DNA from: CAWIKY01 sp963836905
GTDB lineage: Bacteria; Pseudomonadota; Alphaproteobacteria; Caulobacterales; Hyphomonadaceae
Reading direction: 5' to 3'
Assembly (NCBI GenBank): GCA_963836905.1
Contig: CAWIKY010000004.1
Location: forward strand, 248,001 to 312,000
Length of the DNA stretch: 64,000 bases
Part shown: positions 52,463-60,853 of the stretch, piece after piece
Numbering within the stretch: the first letter of the stretch is position 1
Layout: each line of letters starts with the position of its first letter
Position numbers and translations under genes: made by a program
Notes under the pieces: model-generated
Database searches by the model: none
Seen by the model: the letters and a program-made list of their open reading frames with translations, nothing else
Told to the model about the DNA's origin: nothing

Positions 52463-52513
52463 CGTTTCATCATTCATTCCGTACACGTCTCACTTGTCAC
52501 CTAAACGTGTTCA

Positions 52514-52537
52514 GTTTGTCACAGAAGCTTCACAAAC
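52514..52537. promoter_or_regulatory. Palindrome upstream of TonB receptor, possible operator
   Basis: gtttgt (52514-52519) and acaaac (52532-52537) are inverted around a 12-base centre containing the palindrome gaagcttc. Just outside, cgtgtt and aacacg extend the symmetry. Three more gtcac words follow (52541, 52551). It sits 95 bp before the receptor start, where an operator or promoter would be expected. No known consensus was recognised. Confidence 0.4.
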
Positions 52538-52631
52538 ACGTCACGCAACTGTCACCCCCTTCGATTAATGCCGCCCCGACGAGCGGCCGGATCGGGTCCG
52601 GCGCTCAAATGCCTTCACCAAGGGGAATTAC

Positions 52632-55600
52632 ATGACTTACTGGAAGCTTCTGGCCGGTGGCGTCGCCACGGCTGCGCTCGCAAGCGCCATCGTTCAGCCT
52701 GCCATGGCGCAGGTCACCACCGCAAGCATGCGCGGCGATGTCGTCGGCGAAGCCGGAACCCCGGTCTCAAACGCTGCCATCACGATCATTCACACGCCAT
52801 CGGGCACGACCGAGAACGTCACGACCAACGAGACCGGCTCGTTCGCTGCACGTAACCTGCGCGTCGGCGGTCCCTACACCGTCGTCGTGAACGCACCCGG
52901 CGAGCCGGCAACGCGCGTCGAAGGTATTTTCCTCTCGATCGGCCAGACCGCTTCGGTGCCAATCACGCTGGAAAGCGCCCGCACGATGGACGCAGTTGTC
53001 GTCGTCGGTTCCGCCGGTTCGTCGCAGGTTCAGACCGGACCGCGCTCGACCTTCGGGCTGGACGTGATTGAAAGCCTGCCGTCCATTTCACGTGACATTC
53101 GCGACATTGCACGCCTCGACCCGCGCGTCTCGGTCGATCCGACCAATGATGGCGCGATAACGATTGCCGGTACCAACAACCGCTTCAACTCGCTCACCAT
53201 TGACGGCATCCGCTTCAATGACCTTTTCGGCCTCAACGCCAACGGCTTCCCGTCACAGCGTTCGCCGATCTCCATCGACGCGCTGGAAAGCCTGTCGGTT
53301 GAAGTCTCCCCCACGGACGTTGAATATTCCGCGTTTACCGGTGGCCAGATCAACGTGCTGACCAAATCCGGTACCAACGACTTCTCCGGTTCGGCATATT
53401 ATTTCTACACCGACGATTCCATGGCCGGTGACGATCTCGGCGACCGTCGTATCGACCGTACGTTTGAGGAAAAGACCTTCGGCTTCACGCTTGGCGGTCC
53501 GATCATTCAGGACAAGCTGTTCTTCTTCGCCGCATACGAAGAACTTGAGGAAGCTGCCTCCCTTCAGAACGGTCCAGTCGGATCGGGCGCCGTCAACATC
53601 CGGTCGGGCGTTAGCCAGGCGCAGGTCGACCAGGTCCAGCAGATCCTGTCGAACGTCTATGGCGTCGATGCCGGCGGCTTTGCTGGCGGTCAGCCTGTTC
53701 AAGACAAGAAACTACTCGCCACGCTCGACTGGAACATCACCGACAATCAGCGCCTGAAATTTACCTATATCGACAACGAAGGTAACGAGATTCAGGAGCA
53801 GAACGACGGTGACACGCTTGGTCTCTCCTCGACCTGGTACGACCGGTCGGAAGAAACCACGGCCTATGCCGGTCAGCTCTTCTCAAGCTGGACAGAAAAC
53901 TTCACCACTGAAGTCAAGGTTGCCTATACCGAGCAGAAGACCGGTCAGGACTCGCTCAACGGGTCAGATTTTGCCAACTTCTCGATCAATCTCGGCAACG
54001 GCTCCAGCCTCTCGGTCGGTCCGGACTTCTTCCGCCATGCCAACGCGCTGGAGAACGAGCTTCTGCAGATCAAGGTGAAGGGCGAATATCTCTTTGGCGA
54101 CCACCTGTTCAAGGCCGGTTTCGAACGAGACGACCAGACGACCTTCAACCTGTTCGTGCCGGGTTCGGAAGGCTCTTACGTCTTCTCGTCGATAGCCGAC
54201 CTGCAGAACCGCCAGGCGGCATCGCTTTTCTATCAGAACGCTATCTCCAACGAGGAAAACGATGGCGCGGCTGACTGGGGCTACGCGGTTACTTCGTTCT
54301 ATCTTCAGGACGAATGGGCGATCCGTCCTGATCTGACGATCATCGGTGGCCTGCGTTACGAGTATTACGAATCCGATGGCACGATCACGGAAAACCAGAA
54401 CTTCATCAACCGTTACGGCTTCTCCAATACCGGCGACCTGGACGGGCTCGACATTCTGCTTCCACGTCTCGGCTTCAACTGGGATGTTCGTGACAACCTG
54501 ACGCTGCGCGGCGGTGTTGGTCGCTTCTCGGGCGGCGCCGGTGCCAACGTCTGGATCTCGAACAACTACTCGAATGACGGCGTGACAATCGACTCCACGT
54601 TCACGTCCAACCCGGCCGAATTGTCGAACGTCGATGCGTTTAACATCCCGTCCGTCGTTCAGGCCCGCCTCTCGGCAGGTGACGGTGACGTCAACGTGCT
54701 GGACCCGAACTTCGAAATTCCGTCCATCTACCGTGCAAACCTCGGGCTCGACTACACGTTCGACCTCGGTTTCTCGGAAGGCTGGGAAGTCAGCTTCGAC
54801 TACATCTACTCAGACCAGCAGGACTCCACGTTCTGGCGTGATATTTCCTGCCAGGAAGTCCTGTTCAACGCGATTGACGGTCGTCCGGTCTATAACTGCG
54901 GTCTGAACTCTGCCTTCATGCAGACCCTTACCGGTGCCGGTCAGCAGAACGTCTATGACTTCTACGACGATAACGGCATTGCCGTGGCGCGCGTGGCGGG
55001 CATCGGCGCGTTCGATACCAACGGCAACGGTACCGTGTCGCTGAGCGAAGTCGAAGTTGCACCACAGGCGCTTCTTCTGACGAACATCGACGAGGGCGAG
55101 CAGCAGATCTTCTCGACCTCGATCCGCAAGGATTTCGATAACGGTGTCGGCCTCTTCTTCGCCTATACCTATACGGACGCGGAAGACGGCCATTCCGGAA
55201 CCAGCTCGACGGCCTCCTCGAACTATTCCGATATTGCCACGCTCGACTACAACAACCCGTCGGTTGGCACGTCGAACTATGAGCGCGAGCACGAGTTCAC
55301 GCTGCGTCTGGATTGGGAAAAGGAATTCGTCGAGGATTTCCCGACCCGCTTCACGCTGTTCGGATCACGTCGTTCGGGTCAGCCTTTCAGCTACACCTAT
55401 GACTACTCCGGCGGTGACGAGCGCTCCTTCTACGGTATCCGTGAAGGCTCGGCAGACGATGAGGGCGAACTGTTCTACGTGCCGACCGGCTTCAACGATC
55501 CGCTCTTCTCGGCAGCAAGCTTTGGCGGTAACGCGGTCACGCAGGCAGCCTTCTTCGACTTCCTCGCGACGTCGGGTCTGAACGAATATGCAGGCGGCAT

Positions 55601-55913
55601 CGCCGAGCGGAACGCGTTCAACAGCCGCTGGTATACGAACTTCGACTTCCGTTTCCAGCAGGAGTTCCCGGGCTTCTTCCCCAAGCGTGCCCGTTCGATC
55701 TTCTTCCTCGACATCGAGAATATCGGGAACCTGATCAACGACGATTGGGGTCGCCTCGAACAGGTCGGCTTCGAGTACTTCCAGCCGGTGGCCAACCAGG
55801 ACATCGTCAATGGTCAGTATGTGTATTCAGGCTTCCCCGAGCGTTCGGAAAAGCGGATCACCGAGGGCGCGTCGCTCTGGCAGGTCCAGCTGGGTTTCAA
55901 ATACCAGTTCTAG
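52632..55913 (+). CDS. TonB-dependent receptor, Oar-like with carboxypeptidase-regulatory N-domain
   Basis: 1093 residues. A signal peptide (WKLLAGGVATAALASAIVQPAMAQ) is followed by a CarboxypepD_reg-type beta-sandwich (residues about 29-115: MRGDVVGEAGTPVSNAAITIIHTPSGTTENVTTNETGSF). A plug domain is next (FGLDVIESLPSISRDIRDIARLDPRVSVDPTNDGAITIAGTNNRFNSLTIDGIRFND). The long beta-barrel ends in LQVQLGFKYQF, with the terminal Phe needed for outer-membrane insertion. Oar-type receptors import unknown large or peptide-like substrates. The gene stands alone between terminators. It is rich in aac, gac and ctc codons, as expected for high expression. No frame break. Confidence 0.93.
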   Translation: MTYWKLLAGGVATAALASAIVQPAMAQVTTASMRGDVVGEAGTPVSNAAITIIHTPSGTTENVTTNETGSFAARNLRVGGPYTVVVNAPGEPATRVEGIFLSIGQTASVPITLESARTMDAVVVVGSAGSSQVQTGPRSTFGLDVIESLPSISRDIRDIARLDPRVSVDPTNDGAITIAGTNNRFNSLTIDGIRFNDLFGLNANGFPSQRSPISIDALESLSVEVSPTDVEYSAFTGGQINVLTKSGTNDFSGSAYYFYTDDSMAGDDLGDRRIDRTFEEKTFGFTLGGPIIQDKLFFFAAYEELEEAASLQNGPVGSGAVNIRSGVSQAQVDQVQQILSNVYGVDAGGFAGGQPVQDKKLLATLDWNITDNQRLKFTYIDNEGNEIQEQNDGDTLGLSSTWYDRSEETTAYAGQLFSSWTENFTTEVKVAYTEQKTGQDSLNGSDFANFSINLGNGSSLSVGPDFFRHANALENELLQIKVKGEYLFGDHLFKAGFERDDQTTFNLFVPGSEGSYVFSSIADLQNRQAASLFYQNAISNEENDGAADWGYAVTSFYLQDEWAIRPDLTIIGGLRYEYYESDGTITENQNFINRYGFSNTGDLDGLDILLPRLGFNWDVRDNLTLRGGVGRFSGGAGANVWISNNYSNDGVTIDSTFTSNPAELSNVDAFNIPSVVQARLSAGDGDVNVLDPNFEIPSIYRANLGLDYTFDLGFSEGWEVSFDYIYSDQQDSTFWRDISCQEVLFNAIDGRPVYNCGLNSAFMQTLTGAGQQNVYDFYDDNGIAVARVAGIGAFDTNGNGTVSLSEVEVAPQALLLTNIDEGEQQIFSTSIRKDFDNGVGLFFAYTYTDAEDGHSGTSSTASSNYSDIATLDYNNPSVGTSNYEREHEFTLRLDWEKEFVEDFPTRFTLFGSRRSGQPFSYTYDYSGGDERSFYGIREGSADDEGELFYVPTGFNDPLFSAASFGGNAVTQAAFFDFLATSGLNEYAGGIAERNAFNSRWYTNFDFRFQQEFPGFFPKRARSIFFLDIENIGNLINDDWGRLEQVGFEYFQPVANQDIVNGQYVYSGFPERSEKRITEGASLWQVQLGFKYQF

Positions 55914-55940
55914 GCATTTCGCCTCGCATACAGAGGATGA

Positions 55941-55968
55941 GGGCAGCTTTCGGGCTGCCCTTTTTCTT
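55941..55968 (+). terminator. Intrinsic terminator after TonB receptor
   Basis: gggcagc (55941-55947) and gctgccc (55954-55960) pair around tttcgg and are followed by tttttctt. It lies 28 bp after the receptor stop and just before the end of the convergent transporter gene. Confidence 0.92.
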
Positions 55969-55995
55969 GTCCGATGCCCAGTTGTCCAAAAGCGG

Positions 55996-56859
55996 TCAGA
56001 ACTGCATGAGAGCCAGTCCGATAACCAGCACCGATGAAGCGAGTGCGCGTCGTGCACCGAAGCCTTCTTTCAAGATCAGCCAGCCCAGAAGCGACGCGAA
56101 AACGATTGCCGTTTCCCGCAATGCCGTTACCCGCGCGGCCTCCATGAGTGAAAGCGCATAGAGCGCGGCTCCGAACGACAGCACTGCCAGAAACCCGCTC
56201 CACAGGCCCGGTCGCCAGAGCTTCGCAACCGCGTCGATTGTGCCCTTGCGACCCCGGATGACAATCACGAGACACGTCAGCAGGATCCAGTCGAGCAGGA
56301 ACAGCCAGACGATATAGGTTAGCGGGTTCTGCGCCAGCCGGACGCCGCGCGCATCGGTGATGTTGTAGAGCGCAACGCCCACCGCTGTCATCGCAGCCCA
56401 GAATAGCGCCGCGCGGTCGAGCTTCAGGGCCGCTGCACCGGCGTTGCGGTCGCGCAGGAACGAAAAGCTGATGACGGCCAGCGTCGCCAGCACCAAACCC
56501 CCAATTGCCACCGGCGAAAGCGTCTCGTTCAAGATAAAGACGGCCATCCCGGCCACCAGCAAGGGAGCGAGCCCGCGCATGATGGGAAAGACGAGCGAGA
56601 GATCGCCGCGGTGCATCGCGCGTACTAGGCTTGCCTGATAGAGCCAGTGCGCGGGAACCGAGAGCGCAAGAGCGAGCCAGACCTCACGGCTCGGCAGCGG
56701 CACGAAAAACGCTGCAGGCAGGACGATCAGCGCCGAACTGCAGGAAAGCAGCATCCGCATGGCGAGAATGTCGCCATGGCGTTTGACGATCATGTTCACC
56801 AGCGCCAGCGTCAGGGCCGAGAAGACGCCGAGGCCGATGGCGAGGGTCTCCCCGCTCAT
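55996..56859 (-). CDS. EamA/DMT-superfamily transporter
   Basis: 287 residues with about ten hydrophobic helices (LAIGLGVFSALTLALVNMIVKRH, MLLSCSSALIVLPAAFFVPL, VWLALALSVPAHWLYQASLVRAM and so on). The second repeat ends AARVTALRETAIVFASLLGWLILKEGFGARRALASSVLVIGLALMQF, the EamA C-terminal signature with GWLxxxE. The substrate is unknown. It is convergent with the receptor; the aminopeptidase lies upstream, ending about 80 bp away. Confidence 0.87.
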   Translation of the reverse strand: MSGETLAIGLGVFSALTLALVNMIVKRHGDILAMRMLLSCSSALIVLPAAFFVPLPSREVWLALALSVPAHWLYQASLVRAMHRGDLSLVFPIMRGLAPLLVAGMAVFILNETLSPVAIGGLVLATLAVISFSFLRDRNAGAAALKLDRAALFWAAMTAVGVALYNITDARGVRLAQNPLTYIVWLFLLDWILLTCLVIVIRGRKGTIDAVAKLWRPGLWSGFLAVLSFGAALYALSLMEAARVTALRETAIVFASLLGWLILKEGFGARRALASSVLVIGLALMQF

Positions 56860-56940
56860 TGGCGCTTGTCTGTGCCGGTCGCGTTCGTTGCGTCAGTCCC
56901 CTTGGCTCACCCCCGTGCCGACTGGCAGGACGTGCGCCCC

Positions 56941-58320
56941 TCAACGGCTGTAGCGGTCCTCGATCACCGCGAACATGGCGCGTAGCCCCTGCGCTGCACC
57001 GCCATCCGGGCGCCCGTATTTGCCCAGCCTCCAGGCCCAGACATCGAAATGCACCCAGTTTTCGATATCGACGAAGTTCTTCAGGAACAGCGCTGCCGTG
57101 ATCGATCCGCCCATAGGTCCATTGCCGAGGTTTTTCAGATCGGCAATCGGACTTTTCAGCTGGTGCTCATAGCCGTGCCAGAGCGGCATGCGCCAGAGCG
57201 GATCACCCACACGCTCCCCGGCTGCGCTCAGCGCAGAGGCCACATCCTCCGCGTCGGTATAGAACGGCATGACCTCCGGCCCCAGCGCGACACGCGCCGC
57301 GCCGGTCAGGGTGGCAAAATCCACCACCAGGTCAGGCGTGCCATCCTCCTGCGCACGGGTCAGCGCATCGGCGAGCACAAGACGTCCTTCAGCATCGGTG
57401 TTCTCGATCTCGACGGTCAGCCCCTTGCGGCTGGCAATAATGTCACTTGGACGGAAGGCGTTCGGTCCGATGGCATTCTCGACCGCCGCAATCAGCAGCT
57501 TGAGGCGGACCGGCAGGCCCATCGCCATGACTAGTTGGGCGCAGGCCAGAGCATGTGCCGAACCGCCCATATCCTTCTTCATCAGCCGCATGGAATCACC
57601 CGGCTTGATGTTCAGTCCGCCGCTGTCAAACGCGACCCCCTTGCCGACCAGTGCCAGCACCGGTGCATCCGGTTCGCCCCATGCAAGCTCGATCAGCCGG
57701 GGTGGATCGCCTGCCGCACGGCCTACGGCATGGATCAGCGGATAGTTCTGTTCCACCAGTTCATCGCCAACCGTCACCGTAACCTTCGCATCGAAGCGGT
57801 CGGCCACATCACGCACCTGCGCTTCGATGCCGGAGGGGCCCATATGCTCGGCGGGCGTATTGACCATGTCGCGCAGCCGATCGATGGCCGCCGTCAGTTC
57901 GATGAGGCGGGTTCGCAGCGTTTCGTCGTCGATGGCCAGTTTCGGCAGCGTCGTGCCGGGGTTCTTATAGCGGGTGAACCGGTAGGCACCGTCCGCCCAA
58001 CCTGTGCAGGCGGTTTCCATCGGCCAGTTACCCATATCGCCGTCCAGCCGGTAGAGGCCGCCATCCAGCTTTGCCGAGAGCCCGGCCAGTGCCAGAGGGT
58101 CGCGCCCGTCGCCGAGGCCGAAAAGCACGCGCTCGGTGCTGCCGTCAGACCCTGACAGACGCAGCATCTCGCCTGCCTTTCCGGTAAAACCCGCGCCTTT
58201 CGCCTGCGCCTGTGCGCTGTCGGAGAGGTCTGCCAGCCCCGCTTTCGCATCTGCCGCAAGACAACAGGTCACCGGTATGGCGGACGGGTTGGCAGCGCTG
58301 AAAACGGGTTCGGACGACAT
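56941..58320 (-). CDS. Leucyl aminopeptidase family protein (M17)
   Basis: Cytosolic metallo-aminopeptidase, 459 residues. The C-terminal catalytic domain is complete: VGKGVAFDSGGLNIKPGDSMRLMKKDMGGSAHALA carries the Lys and Asp ligands, and EIENTDAEGRLVLADAL holds the Asp, Glu and bicarbonate-binding Arg. ATLTGAARVALGPEVMPFYTD and SPIADLKNLGNGPMGGSITAALFLKNFV also fit. The N-terminal macro-like domain is divergent but of normal size. Divergent from the TPR lipoprotein gene; 147 bp between starts. Confidence 0.94.
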   Translation of the reverse strand: MSSEPVFSAANPSAIPVTCCLAADAKAGLADLSDSAQAQAKGAGFTGKAGEMLRLSGSDGSTERVLFGLGDGRDPLALAGLSAKLDGGLYRLDGDMGNWPMETACTGWADGAYRFTRYKNPGTTLPKLAIDDETLRTRLIELTAAIDRLRDMVNTPAEHMGPSGIEAQVRDVADRFDAKVTVTVGDELVEQNYPLIHAVGRAAGDPPRLIELAWGEPDAPVLALVGKGVAFDSGGLNIKPGDSMRLMKKDMGGSAHALACAQLVMAMGLPVRLKLLIAAVENAIGPNAFRPSDIIASRKGLTVEIENTDAEGRLVLADALTRAQEDGTPDLVVDFATLTGAARVALGPEVMPFYTDAEDVASALSAAGERVGDPLWRMPLWHGYEHQLKSPIADLKNLGNGPMGGSITAALFLKNFVDIENWVHFDVWAWRLGKYGRPDGGAAQGLRAMFAVIEDRYSR

Positions 58321-58421
58321 GAAACTCTCCTTCTGACGCGCTCAGTCTATTGCCGGAGCCGCGCCATTGTAAGCCATCACAGGTCCGCCATTGCCGGCGG
58401 GGTATTCGTCTTAACCAATCC

Positions 58422-58439
58422 TTGACGCGCACGCGTCAA
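58422..58439. promoter_or_regulatory. 18-bp palindrome upstream of TadD-like gene
   Basis: ttgacgcgcacgcgtcaa has two 8-base arms around a ca centre, 28 bp before the TPR gene start. Its left arm also looks like a -35 box (ttgacg). It is a plausible operator for the TPR gene or for the divergent aminopeptidase. Confidence 0.45.
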
Positions 58440-58467
58440 ACTCCGCGGACCGGTCAGGGAGACGTTC

Positions 58468-59289
58468 ATGTTCCGCTTCAACAGACTATCGCCGCGTCTT
58501 GTGCTTGCCTTAGGCGCATTGGCCGTCACGACCGCCTGCGCCACGACCGCGCCTACAGCGGAAGAAAAATCCTATGTCGAAGAGGTGAAGGCCCGTCAGA
58601 TCATGCCGGCCAGCACCGAAGACCGAGCTGCCATCGAAGCGCAGGACGCGCTCACCCGCGCCTCGTTCTGGGGTATCGAATATGAAAAGAACCCCGGAGA
58701 CGTCGTCGCAGCCGTCGCGTTCTCAAAGGTCCTGCGCGAGATCGGGTCCGATCAGCGCGCGGCTGAGGTGGCCTCGCAGACACTGGCGCTTGCCCCTGAA
58801 AACGCCGACCTCCTGTCGATTCTCGGCAAGGCGCTGCTGGCTGGCGGTGAACCTGCCTCTGCCGTCGATACGCTGCGGCGCGCGGGCGCTGCCAATCCGC
58901 GCGATGTCACGGTACTGGGCGCCCTCGGTGTCGCCTATGACCAGACGGGACGCCATCGCGAGGCGCAATCCACCTATCGCGCGGCGCTCCTGATTGAGCC
59001 CGCACGCGCCTCACTCCTCTCCAATCTCGGCCTGTCGCTGGCGCTGACAGGCGAAGCGAGCGACGCCGAAACGATCCTGCGCCAAGCCATCGCACTGCCG
59101 GAAGCCGGCATGCGCGAACGGCAAAACCTGGCCATGGTACTGGCGCTGCAGGGCAAGTTCGATCAGGCGCGTGACGTAGCGGGAACCGATCTGCCCGATA
59201 CCGTCGTCGATACGAATCTGGCCTATTTTCAGGCCATGCTGACGCCTGCCAACCGCAATTACGGCCAGCTTCGCGGGTCGATCAACTAA
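58468..59289 (+). CDS. TPR lipoprotein, TadD-like
   Basis: 273 residues. MFRFNRLSPRLVLALGALAVTTACATT has lipobox TTAC. The body consists of tetratricopeptide repeats from about residue 100: QRAAEVASQTLALAPENADLLSILGKALLAGGEPASAVDTLRRAGAANPRDVTVLGALGVAYDQTGRHREAQSTYRAALLIEPARASLLSNLGLSLALTGEASDAETILRQAIAL. The form matches TadD, the pilotin-like factor for Flp (Tad) pili, but no other tad gene is adjacent. The TadG-like genes at the other end of the window are the only possible partners seen. Preceded by an 18-bp palindrome. Confidence 0.85.
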   Translation: MFRFNRLSPRLVLALGALAVTTACATTAPTAEEKSYVEEVKARQIMPASTEDRAAIEAQDALTRASFWGIEYEKNPGDVVAAVAFSKVLREIGSDQRAAEVASQTLALAPENADLLSILGKALLAGGEPASAVDTLRRAGAANPRDVTVLGALGVAYDQTGRHREAQSTYRAALLIEPARASLLSNLGLSLALTGEASDAETILRQAIALPEAGMRERQNLAMVLALQGKFDQARDVAGTDLPDTVVDTNLAYFQAMLTPANRNYGQLRGSIN

Positions 59290-59302
59290 GCCTGATATTC
59301 GT

Positions 59303-60793
59303 TCAGCAGCCCGGAGAATTCACCGTCGGGCAGGCCCCGTAATTGGCCGAACCGGGACGCATTGCACTTGTCGCGTAGGCGCTGCGCGCGGCTTCGCGCT
59401 GGCGTGAGGCCTGGCCGTATCTGTCGGCCGCGCTGGTATAGTCTGGCGCGTTGGCAGCGGAGGCAAGGCCTATCAGCAGGCCTTCCATGAAGCTTGGACC
59501 TGACGGTTTCCTTGGCGCTCGCTGCTGACTGGCCTGGCGCTTCCAGTTATCCTCGATCTGGTAATGGCGGACCATCTGGCAGGCCTCGTTCCCGGTAGAC
59601 GCACGCTGGCAACTGATCTTCGAATAAGTGCGCGCCAGTCCATCATCATTCAGTCCGAAACGGTCGACATAGGCAAGGAAGGCAGCGTGATAGCAGGAGG
59701 CGCTCGCCGCCGGATTGGCATCGCAGTCCGCCCGGAAGATATCCATTGCCTTGCGACTTTGGGCAACATTGGCCATCCCATTGAGGTTGCCAACCGTATT
59801 GGCGAAATCCATGCAGCCAAGCGACGGGCTACCGTCGCAAAACGCTTCGAGTTTCGGCAGGGATCCGAGCCGCTGTGCCGGAACGCCTTGTCCATAGGCC
59901 TCCATGACCGTCTGCTGGAAACAGGCATTGCGGTGCCCGGCTTCGCAGTCGCGTGAATACGCGGCATGGGCCTCGGTCAGCTTGCCGTTCTTCTTCAGCC
60001 AGTAGCCTTCGGAAATATTCTTGTCGCGGCTGACATACTCAAGTTCCCAGAGCTTCACATCGGCATTCTTGACCCCGCCCGCGCTCGCGGTCTCGTAATA
60101 CCCTTTCGGAAGCGATTTGGGCGCGCCTTCATGGCGATACTCCCAGTCGGCGAGCAAGCCGAGCAAATAGGCCGCGTCCGCGCTGCCACCATCATGGGCG
60201 ACCTGCAAATAGGTCTTTCCCTCTTCAAGCGATGGCTCGCCGACCTCTCCGCCTATCAGCATCCAGCCCGCCCAGTAGGCTGCCTCCACGCTGTCATGGA
60301 TCGCGGCGCGGCGGAACCAGCGTAGCGCCTGCACCTTGTCCTGCTCCGTGCCGGGCAGAAGCAGCCGCATACCAAGCTCGTACTCCGCCGGGCCGAAATT
60401 CATCGCAGCGGCTTTCTCCCAATAAATCACGCCCAGCTGATAATCGCGGACCTTCGAATAGACGTTGCTGTAGTACTTTCCGACATTGTAGGCCGCTTGC
60501 GGCTTGTTCATGGCCGGGTGATCGGCCGCCCGCTTGAAGAGCTCGAAGGCTTTGTCCTTGGAGCGCGGAACGCCTTTTCCGTGATCGTAAAGCATGGCCA
60601 GATTGTTCAGGCCAAGCGGGTCGTTCCTGTCTGCCATATCCTGCCAGATGGTGAGCGCTGTGGCATAGTCGCCCGCGATGAATGCGGCCTTGCCGCGTTC
60701 GTTTGCGGCCTCGTCAGGCACCTGTGCCTGAGCCGATGCAGCCAGTGCAAGACAGAGTGAAGCGATAACGAAAAGCACAAGGCGAAGGGGCAT
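59303..60793 (-). CDS. Sel1-repeat protein, exported
   Basis: 496 residues from ATG 60791-60793, with signal peptide MPLRLVLFVIASLCLALAASAQAQ. Sel1-like repeats are visible: NDPLGLNNLAMLYDHGKGVPRSKDKAFELFKRAADH, QAAYNVGKYYSNVYSKVRDYQLGVIYWEKAAAM, GPAEYELGMRLLLPGTEQDKVQALRWFRRAAIHDSVEAAYWAGWMLI. The second half has many Cys (DCEAGHRNACFQQ, AFCDGSPSLGCMDF, RADCDANPAASASCYHAAF), spaced as in Cys-rich Sel1 repeats. The C-terminal PGSANYGACPTVNSPGC is short and unordered. Likely a periplasmic scaffold. Convergent with the TPR gene (14-bp gap). Confidence 0.88.
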   Translation of the reverse strand: MPLRLVLFVIASLCLALAASAQAQVPDEAANERGKAAFIAGDYATALTIWQDMADRNDPLGLNNLAMLYDHGKGVPRSKDKAFELFKRAADHPAMNKPQAAYNVGKYYSNVYSKVRDYQLGVIYWEKAAAMNFGPAEYELGMRLLLPGTEQDKVQALRWFRRAAIHDSVEAAYWAGWMLIGGEVGEPSLEEGKTYLQVAHDGGSADAAYLLGLLADWEYRHEGAPKSLPKGYYETASAGGVKNADVKLWELEYVSRDKNISEGYWLKKNGKLTEAHAAYSRDCEAGHRNACFQQTVMEAYGQGVPAQRLGSLPKLEAFCDGSPSLGCMDFANTVGNLNGMANVAQSRKAMDIFRADCDANPAASASCYHAAFLAYVDRFGLNDDGLARTYSKISCQRASTGNEACQMVRHYQIEDNWKRQASQQRAPRKPSGPSFMEGLLIGLASAANAPDYTSAADRYGQASRQREAARSAYATSAMRPGSANYGACPTVNSPGC

Positions 60794-60853
60794 AGCGGTT
60801 GAATTCCGGAACGAACACATAGTCTTTCAATCTGCCAGCACCGGTCTTTCATG

